DNA from: Rhizobium sp. NXC24
Lineage (GTDB): Bacteria; Pseudomonadota; Alphaproteobacteria; Rhizobiales; Rhizobiaceae
Direction of reading: 5' to 3'
Assembly: GCF_002944315.1 (NCBI RefSeq)
Contig: NZ_CP024311.1
Span: forward strand, 2,704,501-2,768,500
DNA length: 64,000 nt
The notes beneath the pieces were generated by a model, which saw only the letters and a program-made list of their open reading frames with translations, searched no databases and had not been told where the DNA came from. Position 1 is the first letter of the stretch. Every line of letters starts with the position of its first letter. Made by a program: the position numbers and the translations under genes. Positions 18,092 through 26,890 of the stretch are shown piece by piece.

Positions 18092-18958
18092 TTAGTGGGC
18101 GCCGGCCTTGGCGTAGACCGACCGCTTGGTGAGATAGATCAGCACCGAGAAGATCAGCAGGAATACGATGACCATGAAGCCGGTTTGCTTGCGGGCTTCG
18201 AGATGCGGTTCCGAAGCCCACATCAGGAACGATGAGACGTCCCTTGCATATTGATCGACCGTCTGCGGCGAGCCATCGTCATAGGTGACCTGGCCGTCGG
18301 AGAGCGGCTTCGGCATGGCGAAGGTCGCGGCAGCATCGAAATACGGGTTGTAGTGCGAGTTCTGCGGAACCGTGAAGCCAGCCGGAGGCTCTTCATAACC
18401 CGTCAGCAGCGAGTAGATATAATCCGGCCCGCCTTCCTGATACTGCGTGAAGATATCGAAGATGAACTGCGGGAAACCGCGTTCGACTTCACGCGCCTTG
18501 GCAAGCAGCGACATGTCCGGCGGCACCGCGCCATTGTTCGAGGCCGCAGCCGCTTCATCGTTCGGGAACGGCGGCGGGAAGTGGTCAGATGGAACCGCCT
18601 TGCGGGTAAACATCTCACCCTGGGCGTTCGGACCGTCCTGTACTTCATAATTGGCCGCGAAGGTTTTGACCTGCGCTTCCGAATAGCCGAGTTCTTCCAG
18701 CGTGCGGAAAGGAACCAGCTTCATCGAATGACAGGCGGAGCAGACTTCCGTATAGACCTTCAGGCCGCGCTGAAGCTGCCCCTTGTCGTAGTAGCCGAAG
18801 GGACCGGAGAAGGTCCAGTGCTGCTCCCTCGGCTCCTTGAGCGGATAGTGCGGCGTCGCAGCTTCGGCGGCGGGCTTGGTCTCCGCGGCAACGGCGGCAA
18901 CGGTCGCGAAGCCACCGATGAGGGCGATCGACAGAAGGCCGGCAACAAGCTTTTTCAT
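18092..18958 (-). CDS. petC: Cytochrome c1 subunit of the bc1 complex
   Basis: This 288-residue haem protein passes electrons from the Rieske centre to cytochrome c. It has a signal peptide (about 1-25), a CSACH haem-binding motif within TEVCSACHSMKLVPF (near residue 70), and a C-terminal membrane anchor (MVIVFLLIFSVLIYLTKR) that holds it in the inner membrane facing the periplasm. The axial Met lies in the later FAMPKPLSDGQV segment. It is a separate gene, in contrast to the fused fbcH of Bradyrhizobium. It is the last gene of petABC, 25 bases after petB, and is followed by a terminator. Confidence 0.97.
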   Translation of the reverse strand: MKKLVAGLLSIALIGGFATVAAVAAETKPAAEAATPHYPLKEPREQHWTFSGPFGYYDKGQLQRGLKVYTEVCSACHSMKLVPFRTLEELGYSEAQVKTFAANYEVQDGPNAQGEMFTRKAVPSDHFPPPFPNDEAAAASNNGAVPPDMSLLAKAREVERGFPQFIFDIFTQYQEGGPDYIYSLLTGYEEPPAGFTVPQNSHYNPYFDAAATFAMPKPLSDGQVTYDDGSPQTVDQYARDVSSFLMWASEPHLEARKQTGFMVIVFLLIFSVLIYLTKRSVYAKAGAH

Positions 18959-18983
18959 TGTTCTCTTCCTCTATCGTCGCCGG

Positions 18984-20258
18984 TTATGCTTCAACCGGAG
19001 CGGCTGTTTTGCCGTTCTGCTTTTCAAGAACCGCTTCCGTAATCGAATTCGGAATGCGTCTCGGTGTTTCCACCAGGCCGAGGACCGGCATGGCGACGAG
19101 GAAGAACAGGAAGTAGAACAGCGTCGCGAACTGCGCAGCCGTCGTGTAGATGCCTTCCGCCGGCTGCGAGCCGAGCCAGCCGAGCAGGATGGCATCAGCG
19201 ATGAACAGCCAGAAGAACAGCTTGTACCAAGGACGATAGACCGCCGAGCGAATCTTGGAGGTATCGAGCCAAGGCAGAAAGAACAGCACGATGATCGCGC
19301 CGAACATCGTCAGAACGCCGCCCAGCTTGGAGTCGATCGGGCCGATGTTGAAGGTGATCGAACGCAGCATCGCGTAGAACGGCAGGAAGTACCACTCCGG
19401 AACGATGTGGGCCGGCGTCTTCAGCGGATTGGCCGGAATGTAGTTGTCGGCATGGCCGAGGAAGTTCGGCAGGTAGAAGACGAAATAGGCGAACACCAGC
19501 AGGAAGATAGACACGCCGAGCGCATCCTTCAGCGTCGCATAGGGTGTGAAGGCCACGGTGTCGGTCTTCGACTTGACTTCGACGCCGGTCGGGTTCGTCT
19601 GGCCGGTCACATGCAGCGCCCAGATGTGCAGGACAACCACGCCCGCGATCATGAACGGCAGCAGGTAGTGCAGCGAGAAGAAGCGGTTGAGCGTCGGATC
19701 GTCAACGGCGAAGCCGCCGAGCAGGAAGGTCTGGATCCAGTCGCCGACCCAGGGAAAGGCCGAGAAGAAGCCGGTGATAACGGTCGCGCCCCAGAAGGAC
19801 ATCTGACCCCAGGGCAGAACGTAGCCCATGAAAGCCGTCGCCATCATCAGGAGATAGATGATCACGCCGAGGATCCAGAGGATTTCGCGAGGCGCCTTAT
19901 AGGAACCGTAGTAAAGGCCGCGGGCAATGTGGAGATAGACCGCCACGAAGAAGAAGGACGCGCCGTTGGCATGCATGTAGCGCAGCAGCCAGCCATGATT
20001 GACGTCGCGAACGATCTTTTCGACCGAATTGAAGGCGATTGTCGTATCCGCCGCATAGTGCATGGCAAGAACGACGCCGGTCAGGATTTGCAGAACGAGC
20101 ATGACGGCCAGCATGGCGCCGAACGTGTAGGCATAGTTCAGATTGCGCGGGACCGGATAGGCGATGAAACTGTCATAGACCATACGCGGCAGCGGCAGCC
20201 GCGCGTCGACCCATTTTTCGAGCCCCGTTGATGGCTCGTAAGACGAATGACCACTCAT
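18984..20258 (-). CDS. petB: Cytochrome b subunit of the bc1 complex
   Basis: The 424-residue inner-membrane protein holds both b haems and the quinol oxidation and quinone reduction sites. Its haem-ligand histidines are seen in [14 protein letters not shown] and [13 protein letters not shown] (first pair) and in [18 protein letters not shown] (second pair). The Qo-site PEWY motif is present in [15 protein letters not shown]. It has normal alphaproteobacterial length with eight predicted helices. It begins 14 bases after the Rieske gene and 25 bases ahead of cytochrome c1, forming the classical petABC (fbcFBC) operon. Confidence 0.97.
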   Translation of the reverse strand: MSGHSSYEPSTGLEKWVDARLPLPRMVYDSFIAYPVPRNLNYAYTFGAMLAVMLVLQILTGVVLAMHYAADTTIAFNSVEKIVRDVNHGWLLRYMHANGASFFFVAVYLHIARGLYYGSYKAPREILWILGVIIYLLMMATAFMGYVLPWGQMSFWGATVITGFFSAFPWVGDWIQTFLLGGFAVDDPTLNRFFSLHYLLPFMIAGVVVLHIWALHVTGQTNPTGVEVKSKTDTVAFTPYATLKDALGVSIFLLVFAYFVFYLPNFLGHADNYIPANPLKTPAHIVPEWYFLPFYAMLRSITFNIGPIDSKLGGVLTMFGAIIVLFFLPWLDTSKIRSAVYRPWYKLFFWLFIADAILLGWLGSQPAEGIYTTAAQFATLFYFLFFLVAMPVLGLVETPRRIPNSITEAVLEKQNGKTAAPVEA

Positions 20259-20272
20259 GATTCAGCTCCCCC

Positions 20273-20851
20273 TCAACCGACCTTGATCTTTTTTTCTGCG
20301 GTAAACGCATATACCGGAATAGCGAGGTTCTGCGGCGCGGGCCCATGGCGGATGCGACCAGCGGTATCATAGACCGAACCATGGCAGGGACAGAACCAAC
20401 CGCCGTATTCTCCCGCCTGACCAAGCGGTATGCAGCCGAGATGCGTGCAGACGCCGATCATGACAAGCCAGTTTTCCTTCCCATCACCGGCCGAACGCGC
20501 GACATCGGTCGCTTGCGCATCCGCCGGCAAATTGGCATTGCGGGCGTTCGGATCCTTCAGATCGGAGATCTGCGCACCCTTCGCGTCATCGATTTCCTTC
20601 TGCGTGCGGTTGCGGATGAAAACCGGCTTACCACGCCATTTCACCGTCATCGACATGCCGGGCTCCAGGCTCGAGACATCGACTTCGATAGAAGCAAGAG
20701 CGAGCGCCGAGGCATCCGGCCGCATCTGATCGATAAACGGCCAGGCAACGGCGACTGCGCCCACTGCGCCGGCCATGCCCGTCGTCAGATAAAGGAAATC
20801 TCGGCGAGTAGGCTCGCCCGTAGTTTCATTCGTCGTAATGTGCTCGCTCAA
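20273..20851 (-). CDS. petA: Ubiquinol-cytochrome c reductase Rieske iron-sulfur subunit
   Basis: The 192-residue protein carries the 2Fe-2S cluster that takes the first electron from ubiquinol. The cluster ligands are in [10 protein letters not shown] and CPCHGSVYD (near residues 133 and 154). An uncleaved twin-arginine signal anchor, [20 protein letters not shown], is at the N-terminus. The start codon appears to be TTG at 20851, because no ATG or GTG lies upstream of the twin-arginine motif in this frame. It is the first gene of the bc1 operon. A hairpin with a short T run lies about 30 bases upstream in its 5' region. Confidence 0.95.
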   Translation of the reverse strand: MSEHITTNETTGEPTRRDFLYLTTGMAGAVGAVAVAWPFIDQMRPDASALALASIEVDVSSLEPGMSMTVKWRGKPVFIRNRTQKEIDDAKGAQISDLKDPNARNANLPADAQATDVARSAGDGKENWLVMIGVCTHLGCIPLGQAGEYGGWFCPCHGSVYDTAGRIRHGPAPQNLAIPVYAFTAEKKIKVG

Positions 20852-20869
20852 GGCTGGACCATCCTCATC

Positions 20870-20896
20870 CGCAAAACCCGCAGCTTGACGCTGCGG
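20870..20896 (-). promoter_or_regulatory. Terminator-like hairpin in the 5' leader of petABC
   Basis: On the minus strand CCGCAGC (20896-20890) pairs perfectly with GCTGCGG (20884-20878) around GTCAA and is followed by GTTTTGCGG. It sits about 30 bases upstream of the petA start and so could pause or attenuate transcription. The T run is short, so termination is uncertain. Confidence 0.4.
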
Positions 20897-21176
20897 TACC
20901 CCCTCACTGCCGGCGAATCAACGCGACCATAATTCCGCCATAGATTCCTCCGTAACCCGCCGCGTTCTAAGCTTGATCGCAAATTATGTCCAGTCTTGGC
21001 AAGGGGTGCGGGCACAATGTCGCGGGAAAACTGCGCTATTTGGCCGTGAGTGCCGAGCTTAAAATCCCCACCGCCGGTCAAATAGACGTAAGCGCATGAA
21101 AAATCGCGAGATTCGCCCTATAGATTTTCGTATCGCAGCGCAAAATAAACAGTGATTTTAATGCTGCAATGCACCC

Positions 21177-21252
21177 CGGTCAGCATGAGGCTGACCGCCG
21201 ATCTATACTAAGCTCTACTTCCTACTCCTTAAATCCGAATGGATTTAAGGAG
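21177..21252. repeat. Two perfect inverted repeats in the petA-EEP gap
   Basis: CGGTCAGC at 21177-21184 pairs with GCTGACCG at 21190-21197. A second, stronger palindrome has 12-base arms, CTCCTTAAATCC at 21225-21236 and GGATTTAAGGAG at 21241-21252, around GAAT. The divergent gap of about 470 bases holds no further gene that I can support. Neither hairpin is followed by a T run, so they are more likely operators or RNA structures than terminators. Confidence 0.6.
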
Positions 21253-21320
21253 CGACTTATGCGCCTTTATGCTGCGCCGCCGCTCTATGAGCCATTGGAG
21301 ATATGGCTGAGGACATGACC

Positions 21321-22268
21321 ATGAGACACACGATCTACTGCGTTCTATGCGTCCTTGCTACACTGGCACTGGCCATCCTTGCGGCGCGTTATGTTACCGA
21401 TGTATGGCTGCTCGCCTTTTTCGAAAGCCTTCAGACCCATATCAGCCTTTTCGGCATCGGGCTCGCCCTCCTCGCCCTCCTCTTCAAGCGGCATTGGTAT
21501 GCGGTTTTCCTGGTGGCTGTCGGTGCCGGGCTTGCGGTTCATTCAGTGGTGATGCTGCGCGAATATGCTGCCTCCCCTCCGCTCAACCCGCCGGCAGCGG
21601 CCGATGCGAGCAAGAGCTTCACCCTGCTCTCCTTCAACATCGAAGACAGCAATTTCGAAAACGGCACACGGATCGCTGACCTCATTGTCAATTCGAAGGC
21701 TGATGTCGTGGAGATTTTCGAAGCAGGCCCGATCCAATCGGAGATGAAGCGAATAACCGCCGTCTATCCCAACCGCATCGGCTGCGGCATCATGACGAGC
21801 GATTGCGATTCCCTGCTGCTATCGAAGCGCCCATTCCAGACGCAGGTCATGCACAGCCTCGGCAGCCTTTGGGACAATCGCTTCGTTCTCGCGACCATCG
21901 ACATGGATGGTCAGCCGGTTAACTTTGTCTCAGCCCACCTCAGCAAACCCTATTTCGACGAGTTTCATGGAATAGAGTTGGATATACTCGGCCCGATCCT
22001 GAAAGATATTCAAGGGCCGTTGATCGTCGCCGGCGATTTCAACGCTTCGGTCATTGCGCCCGATATGCGAGGCTTCCTGAACGACACCGGTCTGCGTCAC
22101 ACCTTTCCAGAACCCGCCACCTGGCCGATCATGGCCGGCGCCTATGGCATTTCCATCGACCATGTCTTCGCGCGCCCGCCGCTGCGGCTGAAATCCGTGC
22201 AACAGATAACAGACGCCATGGGATCGAACCATTTCGGTTTGATGACGGAGTTCAGCGTTTCAAAATAG
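21321..22268 (+). CDS. Endonuclease/exonuclease/phosphatase family membrane protein
   Basis: The N-terminal ~95 residues form two or three membrane helices. The rest is an EEP domain with hallmarks LLSFNIEDSNFEN (metal site), GDFNAS and SNHFGL, so the active site probably faces the periplasm. Relatives cleave phosphodiester bonds in nucleic acids, sphingolipids or inositol phosphates; the substrate is not evident. The ATG at 21321 is preferred because GAGG lies eight bases upstream; ATGs at 21303 and 21315 are in frame. It converges on the ABC exporter gene, 55 bases away. Confidence 0.82.
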   Translation: MRHTIYCVLCVLATLALAILAARYVTDVWLLAFFESLQTHISLFGIGLALLALLFKRHWYAVFLVAVGAGLAVHSVVMLREYAASPPLNPPAAADASKSFTLLSFNIEDSNFENGTRIADLIVNSKADVVEIFEAGPIQSEMKRITAVYPNRIGCGIMTSDCDSLLLSKRPFQTQVMHSLGSLWDNRFVLATIDMDGQPVNFVSAHLSKPYFDEFHGIELDILGPILKDIQGPLIVAGDFNASVIAPDMRGFLNDTGLRHTFPEPATWPIMAGAYGISIDHVFARPPLRLKSVQQITDAMGSNHFGLMTEFSVSK

Positions 22269-22323
22269 CTCTTTGATTTTGCTCAAGCTTATCCGGAAAG
22301 CTGTCTGACATTTTGGTGACAGC

Positions 22324-24186
22324 CTACTCGGCCTCGGCTGCTATGAAGCCGCCCGACTGGCGCGCCCAGAGTTCGGAATAGAGGCCGCCGCGGGCAATCA
22401 GCTCGTCATGGGTACCCTCTTCGATGATCCTGCCTTTGTCGACGACGATCAGCCGGTCGAGCTTGGCAATGGTGGACAGGCGATGCGCGATCGCAAGCAC
22501 CGTCTTGCCTTCCATCAATGCTTCCAGATTGGACTGCAGCGCGGCCTCGACCTCGGAATCCAGCGCCGAGGTCGCCTCATCCAACACCAGGATCGGCGCG
22601 TCCTTCAGCATGACGCGGGCAATCGCGATACGCTGGCGCTGGCCGCCTGACAATTTGACGCCGCGCTCACCGACATGGGCGGCATAGCCCGTGCGGCCCT
22701 TCTGGTCCTCCAGCGTCGCGATGAACGTATCCGCCTCCGCCCGCCGTGTCGCCTGCGCCATCTGCTCCTCGCTCGCCTCCGGACGACCAAAGAGGATATT
22801 GTCGCGGATGGAACGATTGAGCAGCGCGGTATCCTGCGTCACCATGCCAATCTCGCCGCGCAGCGATTCCTGCCGGACCGCGGCGATGTCCTGTCCATCG
22901 ATCAGGATGCGTCCGCCTTCGAGATCGTAGAAGCGCAGCAGCAGATTGACGAGTGTCGTCTTGCCGGCACCGGAGCGACCAACGATGCCGACTTTCTCGC
23001 CGGCACGAACGGTCAATGAAAAATTGTCTATGACGCCACTGCCGCGACCGTAGTGGAAGGTCACGTGCTCGAAGCGAATTTCCGGATGGACGATCTGCAG
23101 ATCCCTGGCGCCCGGCCGATCGACCAGGCCGATCGGCTCCGAGACCATCTCGGCGGAATTCTGGATCGTGCCGAGATTGCGCATGATCGCATTGAACTGC
23201 GCCATCATGCGGCCGAAGAGCATGTTGAGCCGCAATACCATGCTGAGCGTGAAGGCGACGCCGCCGGTGGAAATCTCGCCCGCAAGCCAAAGATGGATGG
23301 CAAGCGCCGCGATCGTCGTGATCATCACGCCTGACAGGAGGGCCAGCGACGAGCGCACGCCGGTCAGAAGCCGCGTGAAAGGCATGACGGCGGCCAGGAA
23401 GCGATCGAAGCCGTTGCGAATATAATCATCGTTCTGCTCTTCGCGGCCGAAGAGCTTCAACGTCTGGATATTGGCATAGGCATCGACCATGCGGCCGTTC
23501 AGCATCGAAGATGCCTCGGCAGCGTTGCGCGCGTGTCGCCGGATGCGCGGCACGAAATAGCGGGCAAGCAGCGAAAATATGCAGATCCAGATCGCGATCA
23601 CCAGCGCCAGGCGCCAATCAAGCCCGCCGACCAGCGCTATGGTCGAGGCGGCATAGATGATGATGAACCAGACCACCTGCAGCAGCGAGACGACGAGATC
23701 GCCGGTCGATTGCCCCGCCGACCAGACCTTGGTGACGATGCGGCCGGAAAAATCATTCTGGAAGAAACTCACCGACTGGCGCGCGACATGCACATAGGCC
23801 TGCCAGCGCACGAGATTGAGGAAGCCGGGTACGACGACCTGCTCCTCGACCAGCGCCCCGAGGCTGACCACCACGAAGCGGACGACCAGCACGACGAAAA
23901 CCATGCCAAGCAGCGCGCCGCCATGGCCGGAAAGCAACCCTGCCCAGCCCGCTCCCGGCTGCACCTTGTCTAGGATATCGACCAGATGGCCAACGAACCA
24001 GAACAGCGCCGCCTCCAGCACCGCCACTGCACCACCGAGCGCCGCCATCGCCAGAAACGGCCCCTTCGCCTGACCGACATAGTACCAGATGAAAGCCCAA
24101 AGCGACCGCGGCGGACGCAGGTCGCCAGTGCGGTAATAGGGATCAATCCAGGTTTCGAACAGGCGATAGACGGAACGGATCAGCAT
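22324..24186 (-). CDS. ABC exporter half-transporter (fused membrane and ATPase domains)
   Basis: This 620-residue MsbA/MDR-type protein has six membrane helices in about the first 330 residues and a nucleotide-binding domain in the rest. The ATPase motifs are intact: GRSGAGKTT (Walker A), a Q-loop in MVTQDTALL, the signature LSGGQRQRIA and ILVLDEATSALD (Walker B), with the H-loop in IAHRLST. It exports an unknown lipophilic compound as a homo- or heterodimer. It is related to the next ABC gene upstream at 24640-26493; the two may form a pair, but about 450 bases and a terminator separate them. Confidence 0.9.
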   Translation of the reverse strand: MLIRSVYRLFETWIDPYYRTGDLRPPRSLWAFIWYYVGQAKGPFLAMAALGGAVAVLEAALFWFVGHLVDILDKVQPGAGWAGLLSGHGGALLGMVFVVLVVRFVVVSLGALVEEQVVVPGFLNLVRWQAYVHVARQSVSFFQNDFSGRIVTKVWSAGQSTGDLVVSLLQVVWFIIIYAASTIALVGGLDWRLALVIAIWICIFSLLARYFVPRIRRHARNAAEASSMLNGRMVDAYANIQTLKLFGREEQNDDYIRNGFDRFLAAVMPFTRLLTGVRSSLALLSGVMITTIAALAIHLWLAGEISTGGVAFTLSMVLRLNMLFGRMMAQFNAIMRNLGTIQNSAEMVSEPIGLVDRPGARDLQIVHPEIRFEHVTFHYGRGSGVIDNFSLTVRAGEKVGIVGRSGAGKTTLVNLLLRFYDLEGGRILIDGQDIAAVRQESLRGEIGMVTQDTALLNRSIRDNILFGRPEASEEQMAQATRRAEADTFIATLEDQKGRTGYAAHVGERGVKLSGGQRQRIAIARVMLKDAPILVLDEATSALDSEVEAALQSNLEALMEGKTVLAIAHRLSTIAKLDRLIVVDKGRIIEEGTHDELIARGGLYSELWARQSGGFIAAEAE

Positions 24187-24284
24187 CCCAGCGATATAGG
24201 TGGTTTCGCCTGGGGTGCAAAGGAAAGTAGGCGTGATGGAATCTTATATTTTTGTCATGTTTGACGTAGGGAAAGCGCTACGAT

Positions 24285-24540
24285 TCACGGCGCCCTGTCG
24301 TCGACATCCAGAATGCTTTGCAAGTCACGCCGCCCATTCAAGACGCGTACGACGACGAGGGTTTCACCTCGGACAAGGTAATAAACGCGAATTGTCTCGA
24401 AACCCAATACTGTACGCGATCTCAGACCATCGATATCCGGGTTGTCGAAATGGCGAGGCGATCCAGTCAATGGCGATTGTGCAGCAACTGATAAGCATTC
24501 GCGGACCGCTGGATAAGGCCATCATAACCTCCTAATTGTT
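24285..24540 (-). pseudogene. Remnant of a ParE/RelE-type toxin gene
   Basis: The frame open from 24521 to 24285 encodes a convincing C-terminal half of a ParE/RelE toxin: SPRHFDNPDIDGLRSRTV, then FETIRVYYLVRGE and VVVRVLNGRRDLQSIL. It has no ATG or GTG of its own, only an internal TTG at 24470. A good AGGAGG site with ATGATG at about 24522-24540 is in a different frame. The N-terminal ~40 residues and any antitoxin gene are missing, so this looks like an internally deleted, frame-disrupted gene. It lies alone between two ABC exporter genes, and the rest of the gap holds nothing else recognisable. Confidence 0.6.
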
Positions 24541-24607
24541 CTCAATAGATAAGAAACAACAAAGATCGAATAAGGCAGTTCCACGCAGCGACATGAGCTA
24601 GCCGAAA

Positions 24608-24639
24608 CAAAAAGGGCGAGCCCGAAGCCCGCCCTCTTT
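24608..24639 (-). terminator. Rho-independent terminator of the upstream ABC exporter gene
   Basis: On the minus strand GGGCGGGC (24634-24627) pairs with GCTCGCCC (24621-24614) around TTCGG, with a G-T pair inside, followed by TTTTTG. It begins immediately after the stop codon at 24640. Confidence 0.85.
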
Positions 24640-26493
24640 TCATTCCGCCGCCGCCTCGGCCTCTTCGTGGTCCGCCAGGAACCCACCGGACTGCCGGCTC
24701 CAGAGGTCAGCGTAGATGCCGCCGTGCTGGACCAGATCGTGATGCGTGCCCGTCTCGATGATGCGGCCCTTGTCGAGGACGATGAGGCGGTCCATCTCGG
24801 TCAATGTCGACAGACGGTGCGCGATGGCGATCACCGTCTTGCCCTGCATCAGCGCGAAGAGGTTTTCCTGGATCGCCGCTTCCACTTCGGAATCGAGCGC
24901 CGAGGTCGCTTCGTCCAACACCAGGATCGGCGCGTCCTTCAGGAAGACGCGGGCAATCGCGATGCGCTGCCGCTGGCCGCCGGAGAGCTTGACGCCGCGC
25001 TCACCGACCTGAGCGTCGAGCCCCTTGCGACCCTGCATATCCGTCAGCCCTTCGATGAACTCCCAGGCATTGGCGCGCTTGGCCGCCTCGATCACCTCCG
25101 CATCGGTCGCCTCCGGTTGACCATAGGCGATGTTGTCGCGGATCGAGCGGTGCAGCAGCGACGTATCCTGCGTCACCACACCGATCAGCGAACGCAGGCT
25201 GTCCTGGCTCACCTTGGCGATATCCTGGCCATCGATGGTGATGCGCCCGCTTTCGAGATCGTAGAAACGAAGCAGCAGGTTCATCAGCGTCGTCTTGCCG
25301 GCGCCGGAGCGGCCGACGAGACCCACCTTCTCACCCGCATGGATATCGAAGGTCAGGTTTTCGATGACACCATTGGCCTTGCCGTAGTGGAAGCGGACAT
25401 GATCGAAATGGATCGCGCCCTGCTTGGCCGTGATCGCGGGTGCGGCCGGCACGTCGACGATGTCATGCGGCTTCGTCAGCATCTCGATGCCGTCATAGAT
25501 CGTGCCGATGTTCTCGAACAGTGCCGAGACTTCCCACATGATCCATTGCGACATGCCGTTGACGCGCATGGCAAGCCCGATGGCGATGGCGATCGCGCCG
25601 ATCGAGATCGAGCCGCTCAGCCAGAACCAGATCGACAGCGCCGAAATGACGAACAAGGCCACGCAGTTGTTGACGTAGACCGCGATGTAGAACAGCGTCA
25701 CCTTGCGCATCTGCCCGTAGACGGTCTGCAGGAATTCGCTCATGCCTGCTTTGGCGTAGCCCTCTTCGCGGCCTGCATGCGAAAACAGCTTCACCGTCGC
25801 GATGTTCGTATAGCTGTCGACCACCCGTCCCGTCATCGTCGAGCGTGCATCCGCCTGAGCGGCTGCGATCTTGCGCAGTCGCGGCACGAAATAGCTGACG
25901 ATGCCGATATAGATCAGGAGCCATGCGAGGATCGGCAGCATCAGCCGCCAGTCCGCCGCAGCGATGACCAAGATCATCGACAGGAAATAGGTGACGACAT
26001 AGACGAAGACATCGAGGATCTTCATCACCGCTTCGCGCACGGCAAGCGAGGTCTGCATCACTTTGGTGGCGACGCGGCCGGCGAACTCGTTGGCGAAGAA
26101 GGTCATGCTGTGGCGCAGCAGGAAGCGATGCATCTGCCAGCGGGCGATCATCGGATAGTTTCCGAGCAGCACCTGATGCATGATGATGGAGTCGAGCACC
26201 GCCGCGAGCGGCAGACCGACCAGCACCATCGCGCCCATCCAGAAGAGCTTATGCCACTCCGTCTGCAGGAATGTCGCCTTGTCCGCATGCGACAGCCAGT
26301 CGACGATATCGCCCAGGAATTGGAACAAAGCCACTTCGCCGACCGCGATCAGCATGGTGAGAACGGCCATGGCGATCAGCCAGGGCGCGGCCGGCTTGGT
26401 ATAATGCCAGCAGAAGGCAAAAAGACCCCGCGGCGGAACGTGCGGCACTTCGCTTGGAAAAGGGTTTAGTCGCTGTTCGAACCAGCCAAACAT
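24640..26493 (-). CDS. ABC exporter half-transporter with an attenuator-like leader
   Basis: With the ATG at 26493 (GGAG ribosome site) the protein is 617 residues; the open frame extends to 26604 without coding signs. It has six membrane helices followed by an ATPase domain with GRSGAGKTT, a Q-loop in VVTQDTSLL, LSGGQRQRIA, ILVLDEATSALD and IAHRLST, all intact. The MsbA/multidrug exporter type is clear; the substrate is unknown. About 160 bases upstream on the same strand are a 17-codon ORF and a terminator hairpin, so expression is likely controlled by attenuation. A strong terminator follows the stop codon. Confidence 0.9.
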   Translation of the reverse strand: MFGWFEQRLNPFPSEVPHVPPRGLFAFCWHYTKPAAPWLIAMAVLTMLIAVGEVALFQFLGDIVDWLSHADKATFLQTEWHKLFWMGAMVLVGLPLAAVLDSIIMHQVLLGNYPMIARWQMHRFLLRHSMTFFANEFAGRVATKVMQTSLAVREAVMKILDVFVYVVTYFLSMILVIAAADWRLMLPILAWLLIYIGIVSYFVPRLRKIAAAQADARSTMTGRVVDSYTNIATVKLFSHAGREEGYAKAGMSEFLQTVYGQMRKVTLFYIAVYVNNCVALFVISALSIWFWLSGSISIGAIAIAIGLAMRVNGMSQWIMWEVSALFENIGTIYDGIEMLTKPHDIVDVPAAPAITAKQGAIHFDHVRFHYGKANGVIENLTFDIHAGEKVGLVGRSGAGKTTLMNLLLRFYDLESGRITIDGQDIAKVSQDSLRSLIGVVTQDTSLLHRSIRDNIAYGQPEATDAEVIEAAKRANAWEFIEGLTDMQGRKGLDAQVGERGVKLSGGQRQRIAIARVFLKDAPILVLDEATSALDSEVEAAIQENLFALMQGKTVIAIAHRLSTLTEMDRLIVLDKGRIIETGTHHDLVQHGGIYADLWSRQSGGFLADHEEAEAAAE

Positions 26494-26630
26494 GAAATGC
26501 TCCAAAGACTCAGGCCCTTCGGCCACCGCTTCCGCGTCTAAAAGGGATCGCGGACTGATATGGTGGCCGGGTGATGAAAGAACGAGGCCATATCGGCCGC
26601 GCAATGAATCAAAAAAGGGGAAACTTGCAA

Positions 26631-26652
26631 AAACGCGCTTTAAAGCGCCCGC
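26631..26652 (-). terminator. Intrinsic terminator or attenuator after the short ORF
   Basis: On the minus strand the perfect palindrome GCGCTTTAAAGCGC (26648-26635) is followed by GTTTTTG. It begins six bases after the stop of the 17-codon ORF and lies upstream of the ABC exporter gene, so it would cut most transcripts before the exporter unless opposed. Confidence 0.65.
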
Positions 26653-26653
26653 A

Positions 26654-26707
26654 TCATGGCCGCGCGGCCACGGCTCGGAGGCGCATCATCACAAACAAAA
26701 TATTCAT
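26654..26707 (-). CDS. Putative 17-residue leader peptide of the ABC exporter
   Basis: This very short ORF encodes MNILFVMMRLRAVAARP. It has a perfect AGGAGG ribosome site six bases upstream of its ATG, better than those of most genes here. Its stop codon is followed within six bases by an intrinsic terminator, and the ABC exporter starts about 160 bases further on. A GGCCGCGCGGCC palindrome lies within its 3' codons, giving scope for alternative RNA folds. The Met-Arg-Leu-Arg motif at residues 8-11 is like that of macrolide-dependent arrest peptides such as ErmDL. Translation is inferred, not shown. Confidence 0.55.
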   Translation of the reverse strand: MNILFVMMRLRAVAARP

Positions 26708-26890
26708 CTGAGCCTCCTATGTCGCAAGTTGTAGAGCGGTTCTCTTTTACCGTGCATTAATCGCTTTGGAAAGCGAAATGTGCCCAAAAACGCGCCTGAA
26801 ATCTTCAATTCTGCTGATGAAGACATCACAGAAACAAGGGATTCGACAAAAGGCGAAGACAACGCCCGGCAATTTCGTTAGTTGCAGATT

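Noticed and set aside
18876..20231. 450-codon plus-strand open frame opposite cytochrome b
   Set aside because: Very charged and repetitive, with no membrane or domain pattern; cytochrome b on the other strand is certain.
24285..24540. Complete toxin-antitoxin module
   Set aside because: Only a C-terminal toxin fragment is present, with no start in frame and no antitoxin gene.
24667..26469. 600-codon plus-strand open frame opposite an ABC exporter
   Set aside because: It mirrors the exporter exactly and has the Arg/His/Asp-rich composition typical of shadow frames.
26492..26734. 80-codon plus-strand open frame over the ABC leader
   Set aside because: No ribosome site and basic, low-quality sequence; the minus-strand short ORF with AGGAGG explains the region better.
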